DNA of 64,000 nucleotides from Macrotrachela quadricornifera (GCA_022393335.1 JAJEKB010021159.1:717975-781974), one strand, 5' to 3'. Positions 1 through 12,269 are shown, numbered from the stretch's first letter. Notes: a model not told the origin generated them from the letters alone. A program made the numbers and translations.

Positions 1-739
1 TGCGCAACATCTGGCTGATGCCTTATTGCATAACACAGTGATTCTCATCCTATTTATATATCTCTTACATTCATCTTGTTCTCTACGTATAGAGACTGAC
101 CACACTGAACCTTAATAGCAGTCAAATCGGAGCTGCTGGTGCACAGTATCTTGCTGATGCCTTACTGAATAACACAGTGATTCTCCTCCTATTTACATCT
201 GTCTCATATTCATCTTCTTCTGCACGTATAGGCACTCTCAACACTGGATCTTAATGCCAATTACATGGGAGATTCTAGTGCACAACATCTTGCTGATGTG
301 TTACGGCATAACAGAGTGATTCTGTTGTATTTACATATATATCTTACATACATCTTGTTCTCTACATATAGACACTGACCACACTGAACCTTAGTAGCAA
401 TCAAATTGGAGCTGTCGGTGCACAGTATCTTGCTGATGCTTTACTGCATAATACAGTGATTCTTCTGCTATTTACATATGTCTCATATTCATCGTCTTGT
501 CTGCAAATAGACACTGACTACACTACATCTTGAAGGCAATCGAATCGAAGTTGCTGGTGCACAACATCTTGCTGATGCCTTAGTGCATAACACAGTAATT
601 CTCCTCCTCTTTACATATGTCTCATATTCATCTTTTTATCCACGTATAGACACTCATGACATTGAACTTATCGCGCAATTACATTTCGTTAACTGATTTA
701 CAACAAATGAAGGAAACTGTTGATAGAATACAGCTTTAG
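1..739 (+). CDS. 3' end of a leucine-rich-repeat (RNI/NLRC3-like) protein, six exons visible
   Basis: Exons at 1-37, 93-176, 232-315, 372-455, 511-594 and 650-739, separated by 55-56 nt GT-AG introns, all in phase 0. Each complete internal exon is 84 nt and encodes one 28-residue LRR of the ribonuclease-inhibitor type (TLTTLNL..N.IG..GAQ.LADAL..N). The last exon drifts from the consensus and ends at TAG 737-739. The family (NLRC3-like/RNI repeats) serves as a protein-binding solenoid; any NACHT or other N-terminal domain would lie left of the window. The frame is open throughout, so the gene looks functional at this end. Exon joins were placed by eye. Confidence 0.8.
38..649 (+). repeat. tandem exon-plus-intron unit, period 139-140 bp
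   Basis: Exon starts at 93, 232, 372, 511 and 650 are spaced 139-140 bp. The introns are as alike as the exons: they begin GTGATTCT (the last GTAATTCT) and most end in a run like CTACGTATAG. The whole exon+intron block was therefore amplified, not only the coding repeat. Confidence 0.8.
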
Positions 740-1056
740 TTCTCAATGACAATTTTTTTTGTTAACTAATAAATAAATGCACAACGTTTTTTTATCGTAT
801 TCATTTTGAAGCACGCGCGCGATTAGTCAGATATGTGAATAGGTTGAGATTACAATCATACACTTGAGACAAATCGATGTACATCGCACGTGACCTTAAC
901 TAGTGGTCCTTTCAAGTTATCATAATGTTCCAATCGCTGAGTCTATTTTATTGTCTGTAGGAGAGAGGGGCTGAAAAGGATTGTTATTCATCGAAAATAA
1001 TATCTAACTGCATAGTGTTCAATTATGATTATTTTTGTTTAGTACAGGCAAAGTTC

Positions 1057-1580
1057 CCAATAAGAACAGCTTTTCAGTGGGTGAGAGTAACTCGTCTCTG
1101 AAAAATCCATTCCTCGCAATAAAGGAAAAGTTTTTACATATTTGAGTTCAGAAATATCAGCTACATCGAATGATGTAAAAATTATCTAATTACCTCGTAA
1201 ACTAATTAACTAATTAGCGGTAGTTTACGAAGCGTTGATTTTGTCCTTATTAGGAGCACCTTTCTTAATAAGAACAGTCAGATAAAAAACGTTTTTAATA
1301 AGAACACTCGTTGTGAAATACGTAGAAATTAAAATAATTCTATTAAACGGACTTTTTTATTCTTAGAATAAAAATTTTCGATATACTTCTGGAACAAAAA
1401 ATGGTCCCCATTGCTTAATACTATAGAATCGCATGGCTCAGATTTTTCCAATTTATAATAACTAAGTTATTACATTTTTAAAAATAGCTCCCCTGTTCTT
1501 ATTAAGAACGCTGTTCCTAATACGAACAGTCAGTGAAAAAGTGTTTCTAATTAGAACAATCTATGCAAAATGCATAGAAA
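1057..1580. repeat. degenerate AATAAGAAC-type repeats
   Basis: The motif (c/t)aata(a/c)gaaca recurs at about 1057, 1264, 1291, 1495 (inverted), 1516 and 1547. A longer block, the motif then CAGTCAG and then an A-rich stretch with a GTAGAAA/ATAGAAA, occurs at 1264-1335 and 1516-1585. The same kind of motif (AATAACAAC) marks the element at 57412-59014. No gene is seen in 740-1987. Confidence 0.4.
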
Positions 1581-2521
1581 ATAAAAAATATTGACGAAAC
1601 GAGAATTTTCTATGTCTAAACTAAGAGATTTCTTTTCGTGAATGAAATAAAAAATGTTCCTTGACTCAAGTTACATCACAATCCAGCAGTATAAAGCAAA
1701 CGACGTTACTGTTTGTTTTTTATTGCTAAAATTAATATTTCGATTTTTTTATTGATTCTTTTTTATTTATTTTTAATATCACTTTAAACAAATTTTTCAT
1801 TGAATGATGTTCAAATTTAACATATATGCTATTTTGAACATATCCATCAATGATAAAACAAAAAAGGATGTGTAGATGTCCAAATTTCGGTCCCCTGCGT
1901 GATCCCTCCCTGATATGGGAATATTTTAGATTTTGGTCGTGCAATAGATAACTCTATCAAAGAGCTATCGATTGATATATAATTCGAGGGCTGGACGACA
2001 TCCCCAAAAGTCGTGAAATTGTTCCCTTTTTAGCAGAAATGCTTTACCCCCAACAAAGTGACCAAGAAATGCTTCATTAAAACAATTCCGGAAATTAATG
2101 GTAGTGTCTTTCACCCAAACAAGAATTTCAAGCAGAATCCCATACCGCCTAAGGGCAGCCATAAAAATTCTAGTAGAACTCGAACACTCATTTCTTCTCT
2201 CACAAGCAGAAATCTAAAAGACATAGTTAGATATTCATCATTATACTTCTTCATCCGAAGGAGAGTTTCAAGAAGAATCGGATTTTTATCAGCTATAACA
2301 AAAGTAATTCCAGGAGTAATCAAACATCTAATTTTTCTCTCGCAGGTGGAAGTCAATGTAACAATAGTGGACAATTGTACCAATGAATCGGGAAATTGTT
2401 TCATTTTCAGCAGAAATGAATCACCCTCATAAAATTGTATACATACAGTAGAAATGGAAAATATATACATATGTAGACACATTAAAGGAAAACAGAAGAA
2501 CAGAAAAAAAATATATATAAC

Positions 2522-2850
2522 ATATTACTTAAAATTGCAGATATACTGAAATTTCACGAGAAATGGTTTTTCTTTTAAGGCGAGATGGTTCAATCAGAAA
2601 ACCAAAGAATGAAAGTAGGAAAATACATATATATATTCTATCATTTCATATTATACATATACTGAAATTCAAGGAGAAATGGTTTTTCTCTTAAGATGAA
2701 TTAGTTCAATCAGAAAACCAAAGAATGAAAATAGAAATATATATATATATATGTAAAATCTATCATTTGATATTGTAGTTATACTGAAATGCAAGAGAAA
2801 TAGTTTTCCTTTTAAGACGAAATGGTTCAATAAGGGAAAGAAACAATTAA
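2522..2850. repeat. tandem repeat, ~122 bp x 3
   Basis: Three successive copies start near 2522, 2642 and 2766. Each has CATAT/CATTT...TATACTGAAAT, then GAGAAATGGTTTT, then GGTTCAAT(C/A)AG, and then an AT microsatellite that differs in length between copies. It lies in the middle of the foldback-like element. Confidence 0.6.
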
Positions 2851-3822
2851 AAAGGAAATAAATAAATTACTTGGAAGATAGACAAACATATTATCTACTA
2901 TATCGCTCTTCAGATTATAATTATTGGTTGGCTCTATTGGTTTTCTATTTATGACATACAAAGCTACGGCCATCCGTATTTAGAAATAAGAAGATAATTT
3001 CAGATAAAAATAAATAAATATGCATTTTTCTATACATACTTTTCATTTCTGCTTATAGATTGAGATACAGATAAAGCATTTCTTCTAGAATTTAAACCGT
3101 TTCTGCTGGGACAAATCTATTTCTGCTTGAACATATTCTTACGATGAAAACAAATAAAATATGCATTTCTGTTTATGTTTTCTATTCTGCTTGTAGATTA
3201 AGAAATGAATAAAGCATTTCTCCTAAAATTTAAACCATCCCTGCTGGAAAAAATCTATGAAACAGTGGACAATTGGACCAGTGGATTGGAGAATTGTTCC
3301 AGTTTATGCAGAACTGCTTCATTCCACATAAAGTCATTGATGCCAGGGAGAAATGAAAAAAGATACAAACATGTATCTATGATCCATTGTTGTTGCACAC
3401 ATATTTCAAATTAAGCAGAAGTGATTTTTCTTTTAGAGAGAAACTGAGACAATATCTCGTGGTACAAATAGAAGTGATAGCCATTAAAGAAATATCAAGG
3501 TAGCGCTACATTTTAGCAAGGATCCCATTTTGAAATCCAAATAAATAAAACCGTTCTACTATTTATTTTTATTTTCATACTATAAAATACAACTGTTTAT
3601 TTTACAAATGATCCGTTATTATTATTTCATTTAATTTTTTCTTAGCTTTAAGATTAACTAATGGCAATAAGATAATCATGTTTCGTTAAAAAACAAAGAA
3701 TACAATGGAACTCTGAAACAACCCACTATTAATGTCGATGAATTTCGCAAATACTATGTTATTACTTAGACCATGTTATTTGATCGTCTATCTCTAATGT
3801 ATATTTTTCCTTTTTGACAGTA

Positions 3823-4482
3823 GGGTGAATTAATGAGAAGCCAACCACATTTTGGAAAAAATTTTTTTATCAGTTTCTTTTGCAGGCGTATAGTCGATAG
3901 AAAATAGGTTTCCCCACAAAAAATTTCTAAGTAATACTTAACATAAAGAAGATCCAAGGTGCTATCTCGGAACAACTATGATAATAGTTGATCACTTCAG
4001 TTACTCGAATGTTCTGAGCTCATATTTTAGGCACAGGTAGGTGAATACTAGACTGGCAAAACCTCCAAATGATTTGTGTTTTTAATGAATTGTTACTAAA
4101 CTATGGCATTCTTAAGCAAAACCATTTTTACACGATCAGAACAAAAATACATTTTTCATAATAGATACATACACTTCGTCATGCTTAAGACTGTCATACT
4201 TTGATAACAATTCATTGAAACCAGAAATCCTTGGGAGGTTTTACTATTCTCCTATCCACCTACCCGTGCCTAAAATATGAGCTCGGACCATTTGAGTAAC
4301 TGAAGTGATCGACTCTCATCATAGTTGTTCCGAGATAGCACCTTGGATCTTCTATATTTCAAGTACTATTCAGGAATTTTTTTCAGTCAAACCTATTTTC
4401 TGCCGACTATCCCCCTAACTATAAGAAAGAAATTGATAAAAAAAAGATTTTTCCACAAAAGTAGTTGGTTTCCTACGGATTC
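3823..4482. repeat. inverted repeat nested in the foldback-like element
   Basis: Arms about 3823-4120 and 4187-4482 are diverged reverse complements around a ~65 bp loop. Both arms contain a short ORF beginning MFRDSTLDLLY on opposite strands, which only reflects the symmetry. It may be an independent MITE inserted in the larger element, because its centre (about 4150) does not coincide with the centre of the outer arms (about 3930). Confidence 0.55.
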
Positions 4483-5140
4483 ACGCAGTATTTTAAAATT
4501 TAACATAAATAATCTATAAAATTGTGTGCATTCCGTGCCTATCATTCAACTATTGATTAATGATCGAGTGGAACGAATGGGATTTTATGTCTTTTCAATA
4601 TTTGATAAACTTTTTGTGAGATTAGTAGTACTTGATGTCTACTGAAACGTAGCACTTTCTTCTATAATGATACTTAGCAATGACTAAAAGAACATGCAAC
4701 ACTGAATAAAAATATAAACTGGAGAGATATTTTCAATTTTATTTCATCAAATATTACAGATAGTTTCCATCATTATTTTTATCAAGTTCCAATTTTTCTG
4801 GTAATGTATTAAAATCTTTTTTTGCAGCCCTTAACGAAAACGTTTTTAGCTGCCATTGAAACTACATGAGCCTGTCATATTCTCATAGTTCTAAAAATTC
4901 CTTCGAATTCAGTTCGATCACCTCAGCTACATTCTATCACTAATACTAATGGGATATAGATTTATTTTAGATAGGCCACGCAAAAGTCATCTGTTGCTAA
5001 CGCAATTATAGAAGACGAGTTAACAAAGATATTTTTCATGGACACAGATATGAAGCAAAACTCTGTTTCCTATATCTATTAAGTCATGTAATCCAGAGTG
5101 TAGATAAAAGCAAGACTGTGGATCCCAAGTGTTATATTGA

Positions 5141-5715
5141 CTTCTACTTGTGAGAGGAAAATTGGATGTTTGATTATTCCTGAAATTACTTTCGTTCCAG
5201 TTGATAAAAATTCATTTCTGCTTGACACTTTCCATAGGATGAAATATTAAAATGATGAATATCTCACTATGTCTTTCAAACTTCTGCTTATGAGGGAAGA
5301 CATCAATGTTCGATTTCTGCTGGAATTATTTTCGTTTCTCCTTATAAAAATCCATTTCTGTTTGAAAGTCTCTTTAAGACGAAAAAATGAAAGATGAATA
5401 TCTAAATATGTCTTTTAGGCTTCTGCTTGTGAGAGAGAAATGGTTGTTACCTTTTTGCTGCAGTTCTTTTCGTTTCTGCTGATAAAAATCCACGTCTGCT
5501 TTGGACTCTGCTTAGGATGGAAAAGTAAAATGTTGAATATCTCACTATTTCTTTTAGACTTCTGCTTGTGATTGATGAAATGGTTGTAACATTTCTGCTA
5601 GATTTGTTTTCGTTTCTGCTGATAAAATCCATGTCTACTTGAGACTCTTCTTGGGTTGAAAAAGTAAAGTGATGAATATCTCGCTTTGTCTTTTAGATTT
5701 CAGATGATGAGAGGA
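5141..5715. repeat. tandem repeat, ~139 bp, about five copies
   Basis: The phrase CTTCTGCTTGTGAG or a variant recurs at 5141, 5281, 5420, 5559 and about 5699, giving a period of 139-140 bp. Units share a CTTTTAGaCTTCTGCTTG block, a TTTCGTTTCTGCTGATAAAA block and a GATGAATATCTCactat block. It forms the right arm of the foldback-like element; the left arm carries the reverse complement. Confidence 0.65.
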
Positions 5716-5874
5716 TAAATGGATGTTTTTTGGCTTCTCACAGTTGGTATGAAAGAGAATACCATTGACTTCTGTAATCGTTCTAATTAAGCATTTTTTC
5801 TTGACTTTGTCGGGGTAAAGCATTTCTGCTGAAAATGGAACAATTTCACGATTTTTGGGGATGTCGTTCAGCCC

Positions 5875-6951
5875 TTGGGAGAGAGAGGGAGAGAGAGAGT
5901 AGGGAGGAGAAAAGCATGAGCGAAGAAAAGAAAAAGAAGATAGGGAGATAGAGAAAATGAGATGCTACAAATGACAACTATGAGTTGTGCAATCCCAAAT
6001 TAGTTACGACATTAATTTTCATTCGCGAGTATTGATTGTCGCCGATTCCGCTAGATCCTCGTCCCCGATGCCACTTAGCTTTTAATCTTGACGTTGTCTA
6101 GACAGTGACGATGCGGTAACATATTGTATTCATTGGTGCCAGATGAACGGCTTGGCACACTCGGTATTCGTAATGCCAACAACTACAACACTGATTATTC
6201 CATACTCGTCATTATTAAAACATTATGAACATAAATTATGGACTTCGTCGTACCAATATATTTATAGCTTGATAAATACTTCAACAAGATGTTCAAGTAA
6301 TTTGCAAGAGCTACTCATTAATTTCGTTTCTTTCTTTTTTTGTCATTTTTGTTTATTTAATTTAAAGTCATTTATTTGTTCTCTACTTACTGAGTATTTA
6401 ACCTACGTTTCCTGTTTTCTGGGCTTAAAAAAAGTTGTGTGCAGAGACCTGACGAGTGTTTTATCTTCAGATAACTAACACGAAACGCGTCAGCAAAGCT
6501 GAACTCTGCATTTATTTTTCATTCACAAGCACATTTAATTTTCAATTCATTTCGACAAAAGATCGATTGCTGAAAAGCAAAAGTTCAGATTAGCAGATTG
6601 ATTTGTGTGTTAAATCTACAAGTCGACCTATTGTATCATCTATCCGCACCCACATCCTCTCTGCTTGTAATAAGCTTGTAAATTAAACATGGAAAATATA
6701 TTATTACTTTCCAATTTAATTTATGAAATTAATGTAGTGCTAGAACTACTTAAAGATTGACCCTTGAGAAAGGTCGAAACTAGAGTCGTAATACTTCTTA
6801 AATATAATACCCACCCACACCCTCAAGTCGGTGAGAAAGAGCATGGTCCTTCAACCGTCACCCATGGTAATCTCATATACCATCGGCACACAGTTCAGTT
6901 GCATATTCATTAAAACCCAGAAAAAAAACACAAATTCAAATCGAGAATCCC
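5875..6951. other. intergenic, no supported gene
   Basis: Begins with a GA-rich simple repeat (5876-5935). A 111-codon plus-strand ORF at 6143-6478 has a low-complexity, Phe/Ser-rich translation and no recognisable motif, so it is not called. A CACCCAC/ACCCTC motif lies at 6812-6828, close to the end of the next gene. Confidence 0.4.
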
Positions 6952-7650
6952 TCACATGTCTATATTATCCTCACACAGGCAAGAACCAGGACCACCTGGA
7001 CCATGAATATGATCACTGAGACAAAGACTAAGATCATCATCATAACGAGGAGGAACACTGCGAAGAGCACTACGACTACGAAGATGGTCATCACTAAGAC
7101 TATCATCAGTAAGTTCATCATAATAACGAACACGACGAGGACGAGGAGGAACACTAGTAGCACGATGCATCACGTGAGCAGTTTCCTTAGTTCGACTACG
7201 ACTACGAGTACGACTACGAGTAGAACGATGATCACGAGGAAGATCATGATTATCAACATTATCATCAGTAGCAAGAGTATCAAAACGAAGACGAAGACTA
7301 TTCAAAGCAGCAGTATGATGAATAGGAATAGGACCAGGATGCTGATAATAAGGAACAGCAGGACCAGGAGGACCATCAGTATTATTATGAATAACATCAC
7401 CAACACATGTTGCACCACGACGACGCTTGAACTGACCATAAACTTTATCTTTGTTCCAACGATCCCAATCATGACTTTGCCAAGTCGTGCGATGACGATC
7501 CTGGATCCATTTCCAGGTTCCCCGCAAATCACCGGTAAAGTACCAATCACGGCACTTATCGCATTTGGCACAGGGACGACCCTTACAACGAAGCGGTTCG
7601 TGCGTACCAGGTATAGCAAACTGTTGATTTTCTAAACATGAAATTAGCAT
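6952..7650 (-). CDS. Cys/Trp-rich protein with basic Arg-Ser region, bdelloid-type unknown family
   Basis: A 232-residue ORF. Residues ~18-85 hold a compact domain with CKGRPCAKCDKCRDWYF, several Trp (GTWKWIQ, DWDRWN) and a closing GATC motif. A Pro/His-rich linker and an Arg/Ser/Thr-Arg tract (~residues 140-160) follow, then an acidic, Ser-rich tail ending with CLCED. I recall similar 'RDWYFTGD...W...RW...GATC' proteins from bdelloid gene sets, function unknown. The start is uncertain: the minus strand has TGTTTAG just before the conserved part (about 7633-7639), so codon 1 may lie inside an intron and a 5' exon may be missing. Overlapping ORFs on the other strand are shadows. Confidence 0.65.
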   Translation of the reverse strand: MLISCLENQQFAIPGTHEPLRCKGRPCAKCDKCRDWYFTGDLRGTWKWIQDRHRTTWQSHDWDRWNKDKVYGQFKRRRGATCVGDVIHNNTDGPPGPAVPYYQHPGPIPIHHTAALNSLRLRFDTLATDDNVDNHDLPRDHRSTRSRTRSRSRTKETAHVMHRATSVPPRPRRVRYYDELTDDSLSDDHLRSRSALRSVPPRYDDDLSLCLSDHIHGPGGPGSCLCEDNIDM

Positions 7651-9426
7651 ATATTTAAAAAAGATTTCAAGATAAGTTTGGTAGGTTTCTTTCTGTGAAA
7701 TACAATCGGCAAAGCTTGCTGAAATGTACAGTGAGAAAAGTATATGTGGTCAAGCCTGGCTTACATATCTACACACGTCAAACTCAAAATCTATATTTAA
7801 ATGCTGAGCACCTTATATATGTAGAATTGAGAAATAGAACAACTTCACTTCGACTTCTTCAAAATAAGACCTTGTGATGCTTATCATGACTATAACAAGC
7901 ATCTATACATGGTACAGTTAAGGTTTGATCAGATATGTGACTGGTATGGCGATGGATCTCATTTGCGATTAAAGTAGCTTTATCGTGCTGTATATTTTAA
8001 TTCCTTAAAGTTGGCATAAACGCTGTTTTCATTATCACTATGAATTATTATGATTATTGTCAACCTGCTTCATTTTAATCCGTAAGATTTAGATATACAT
8101 ATGCAAATGTCTCAAATGTGCAATTATTAGACTATGAATTCTAAAGCTACGATGCTTGTATCTATTTATAAATAACCGCTCGAAAAAGAGATGACTATCG
8201 ATATCTTCATCAGCGTGAAGAAGCATTTTACATTATGGAAAAAATGATACAAATATCATGAGTATAGTGAATAGCACAATCCCTGCAGGATTATAAATGT
8301 GAAACACGATGAAACTGCGTACATTGTATTCTAGATATCCAGAGTTTGTCCAAATAAGTGTCTATGATGGCCTTTAGTCCTTCATAGATCAGTCTATCCT
8401 AGAATGATAAGAATTACTGCAGTGGTGATCGCTGTCTGTAATGGTGATGCTAATTTTGCTCGTTGGTCACGGTCCGTGTGAGGGGGTGGATCCAAACTTC
8501 TACTCCTAAACACTTCAACACTCTTTCAGATCGTATTTCACAAAAACAGCAACTAATTGATGCAATATTCCTAAAAGCACCTCTTGCTATTTTAGCGTCT
8601 TACAAATAGAAAAGCATGGGCACTTGCATTCGATTCTCATGACTCACATGGAATGACTCTGATAAGAAAGTACTAGTTCTGCATCATGTAGGACAACTAA
8701 CAACACATCGATGAATTTCAAAAAATTGATTCTCATATTAATTTCATTATTAAAAATGACGTCTATTTTAACGCTTGCCATTGCTTGTTTGTAGGTAATA
8801 TTCATTATTTTGACGCTTTGTTTCGTAGATACATAGTAAATGAACGGAAGGGATATAGATTGTATCAAGATCCGACATAGCGATGTGCAACCTAAGCAAT
8901 TCCATAAAGATATGATCTGTTGTCTCAAATTTAACGTTGAATTCAACTTTTTTACAGGTCATATTTGTCTTATAGTGAACGAAATACTTTTCTATTATTT
9001 CCATACTTATTCCAATTTCCTAGACATCCTTTAAGGCTTCAATCAGCATTACTCAAATTTTCATTAGGGTTAATGGAGCTCCTGAAAATATATTATCCTC
9101 CTGGAACTTTCGAAAGAAAATATCTTACTTATATTTCGGTTCAATAACAGAGATCATAACAGAAGTTACATATGAGAGTTTGAGTGTATAACTGATAGGT
9201 ATATTTGAGACTCCTCTGACTCAATAACAAGACAATATCAGAAGCTGAAAACTGTACGATGGATGCAACTTTTGATGCGCTATATTCTCTCATGTCGAAG
9301 TCGAACAGTTGTCTTTATGAAATCATTAAGTTTCTGGGATTTCCAGAAAATCTGTTGTATCCCATCAAAACTGTGTCTGTGATAAAATTCTCAAAGTGAT
9401 CAAGAAAGGTTTTGACTAAATACTGA
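7651..9426. other. intergenic; only weak minus-strand ORFs
   Basis: Two overlapping minus-strand ORFs (8644-8946, 100 codons; 8768-9004, 78 codons) lie in different frames. Neither has a motif I know; one may be an exon of an unrecognised gene. Nothing else is supported in 7651-8640 or 9005-9426. Confidence 0.3.
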
Positions 9427-9678
9427 TCATCGAGTCGAATAGGTATCCACTCGGAAGCGTATCAATTGAGGCTGTCGATACAAGTGTTCGTAGTATTCAG
9501 TATAACCTACTTCACTCGTTTTATATATTGAACACGAATTAGGGCTCAATATCGAAGGTGAAAGGAAGATTTTTATGCCTCTCTTACCCTCATCCTCAGC
9601 CACTCTCACATTGGGAATCAAGGAAATGTGTTTTTCTTTCGTTTCAAAGTAATCGGTACAGCTTTTGTACTCGCTCAT
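9427..9678 (-). CDS. hypothetical 83-residue ORF
   Basis: It begins MSEYKSCTDYF and has ordinary amino-acid composition with no membrane segment or known motif. The stretch coding VRVAEDEGKR (about 9585-9620) is a copy of a dispersed GTGAGRGTGGCTGAGGATGAG-type repeat also seen near 11640 on the other strand, which argues that at least part of the ORF is repeat. A GAGG|GTAAGAG donor-like site lies inside it. Kept as a weak candidate only. Confidence 0.2.
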   Translation of the reverse strand: MSEYKSCTDYFETKEKHISLIPNVRVAEDEGKRGIKIFLSPSILSPNSCSIYKTSEVGYTEYYEHLYRQPQLIRFRVDTYSTR

Positions 9679-10883
9679 TCTTTTCGAATATGCGACAATA
9701 AAGTGTATTTTACTAAGTTAGATAGAAATTCAAAACTATTCATTGACACACCGACAAGTATCCAGTTTGATTCTGTACTAATTTATTTTATTTTTTTTCA
9801 ATACTGAACACTTAGATTATTTGTATTAAGAAAATATGGAATAAAAAAATTTGACAGAATATAACTGCAAAATATTACTTCTAAACATTGCTTGTCAAAT
9901 GCTCAATACATATTAAATGGCAGAGATCTTTGAAGCGGATGTTGTGGTATCCTTGAAATCCCAACGAGAATGTTAGAGAAACTTTTTCATTATTATTTCA
10001 ATTTTTATCCGCTACAATTGAATAATTGACTAGTACTCATTCATTGGAAATTTCACACAACTCGAAAAGCTTTTTTTTGAAAAGCGAATTCTGAAGCTTT
10101 GCAGAGTAACATATCCTGCGTAGATTCGTGTCAAATCAAATACTAAAACTGTTTTAAAATGACTCAGTACCAAGCTAAAACGACAGTAGTTTAATCGTTT
10201 ACAACCGTTACAATATTTTTCAACATCAGAAAAAAGATATCATAATTATTTTTGCTCATGATTAGCGTTACACTAAATCGTTGTGAGCAACGCTTCAGCT
10301 GACTTAATCCTATATATTGCAACGAGTTTTCAGTGCAATGTGAAACATGAGTATATAGTTTCATAAATTGTATGACTATGATTAGGAAAACTGGATATAT
10401 TCTATTTCCATTTTGGAAAAGAAACCCGAATGAGAAAATTTAAATGTAAGCTTATTTATTTTCTGTTGGACTAAATATATTCTATCCAAATGACATAAAG
10501 AAAAAACATGTGCTTGTTTATTTACACAAAATATTGATTGAAAGGATAAAAAGAGAGAGAGAGTAATTCTAATGTCTATATCGTAAGAAATCTCTCGATT
10601 CTCATCCTACACAAAATTAATTTTTACAAATTCAGGCTTCATATATTAACAATCTCGACGCAGAAAGAATTTTTATTAATATAATGACAGTTAAATATGA
10701 TCTCAGATACACCAATCAAATTAAGTTTTAATAAATCTATGTGATCAATTAGAGTTCATACAGGAACTATGAAGCGATAATTCATTGCAAATAGAAATGT
10801 AACATATAGATTTATCTGTTAGATATAATTTTAAAACCTTTCGTAATTCACCTATTTCTCATCCGTTTAAGCAAGAATTATTA

Positions 10884-11068
10884 TCATGTGTCGAACGTTA
10901 TGTGGCTATACTTTTGTTTTGACATACTTGGTGTTGTGCTACATTTTGCAGTTTCTTTCATTTCTATCGGTATTTCTTTGTTCCAATAATTTTCATTGCT
11001 TTTTGTGTTGCCAGATTTTGATACAGCTGAAGTGATAGTTAGTTCCAGTTCTTTTGTTGTTTTGATAT
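10884..11068 (-). CDS. candidate terminal exon of an unknown gene
   Basis: On the minus strand a strong acceptor (pyrimidine/AT tract ending TTTAACAG) precedes position 11068. The next 61 codons are open, begin IKTTKELELTITSAVSKSG, are Thr/Ser/Lys-rich and end in TGA directly followed by TAA TAA. Exon length (185 nt, two leftover bases first) keeps the frame. No upstream exon was identified in 11070-11560 and no family is recognised. It could be the tail of a gene whose rest is lost or lies beyond a longer intron. Confidence 0.3.
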
Positions 11069-11578
11069 CTGTTAAAGAATAATTATAGAAATATGAATAT
11101 ATAATGAGATTTTTTCACATATAGTTTACTAAATGACTAGAAACGTCGTTTTCTTTTAATACTCAAACAACCAACAAATCAGAAACAGTTTACTTTTCTA
11201 ATGTCGTATTTCTTCGATCTATAATTTACTAGGACCTCACACGCTTGGATTTCGCTCAGAGCTGATGAACCGTTCGAAAGTTCTTTTTGAACGAACTAAT
11301 CGTTGACTTTGGGACAGCTATCAATTGATCTAATATCTGAAAGTCTATCCATAAGAGTATCTAAAATCCCTCAAGCTCTACATACAGTGTCTCGAGAGGA
11401 GAGGGAGAGTCCTGCATTGGCAGTTTCAAACACTATTTTTTTATTTGTATCCGGCATGCTCTTCATATATTACAGTTTTTCTTTTCATCCTCTTCATTAT
11501 AGATGTCTTGTGCAGTCACATCAGTATTAACATACAACTCTTTCTATTATACTCTCCTATTCTTCGGTATTAACCTAT

Positions 11579-11695
11579 CACCAGGGTGTGGTGTATATGT
11601 GAGGGTGTCGATGCGATATTGGGGTGTAGCTGAGGATGAGGAGAATATGTCAATGTTCACCCTCACCCATCCTCACCCTCACCCTCAAGATATAA
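11579..11695. repeat. G-rich/C-rich GGGTG-CACCC repeat, hairpin-prone
   Basis: A GGGTGTGG/GAGGGTGTCG segment is followed about 60 bases later by CACCCTCACCC and CACCCTCACCCTCAAG, so the two halves can pair. Similar motifs occur at about 6812, 9590, 17247 and 25328. It is not the simple telomeric repeat known from bdelloids. Confidence 0.4.
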
Positions 11696-12269
11696 GAAGT
11701 GATATAATCCAAAAACTTCTTAAATTCAGCGAAATCCTACCTCCCGGGAAGTGGTATTTTGGACTTTTCTCACATGGGACATTAAATCCTATATTTTTTT
11801 TCTACGAGACAAAGATCTCGTCAAAACACATTTCTTGCCATTAAATTGCAAGGAGAAAATACGAACGTGCTAAGTTAGTATGAACCACACTGTATGCGAT
11901 TCTATCCGATGACCACAGACTCTACTCTCAAAGTGATATAATATCTTTAGAAATCATAGAAACTGAGTTCAAGCTCGTATTTAACTTGGAAAATTGGATA
12001 AAAAGAGTTATTTTTCAATGGATCTGCGTTTGTATCTGGCGGGATTACGATCGTAAGCAACCTCATGAATTTTTAAGAGATATATGATAGATAGAGGCAT
12101 CAGTATTTTCCAGATAAACCAGCAATATTAATGGCTATTGGGTTCGGGTTTTTACCTTTCAATAGTCCTTTTGACTAGCTACAAAATCAGACATTTAAGA
12201 AATCGTAAAACTACTGGTCATCTGAGACTTTTCTCAAGCGATTTTTGTTAGAAAGTTACAATATGGTTC

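Larger units (their letters stand above)
1988..5874. mobile_element. foldback-like element, 3.9 kb, long inverted arms with internal tandem repeats
   Basis: The outer ends mirror each other: 1988 onward reads GGGCTGGACGACATCCCC and the right end is its near-perfect reverse complement up to 5874. Homology between arms continues inward for several hundred bases (about 1988-2430 against 5140-5874), with different numbers of an internal ~139 bp repeat (about two copies on the left, five on the right). The middle holds further tandem arrays and a second inverted repeat. No transposase is recognisable; short ORFs inside the arms are repeat shadows. Long, internally repetitive inverted arms are typical of foldback (FB/Galileo-like) elements. 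No clear target duplication was found, so exact ends are provisional. Confidence 0.55.

Noticed and set aside
7003..7635. 210-codon plus-strand ORF rich in Thr/Ile/Arg/Met
   Set aside because: It lies antisense to the better minus-strand gene at 6952-7650; its composition is what a complemented Asp/Arg/Ser codon pattern gives, and it has no motif.
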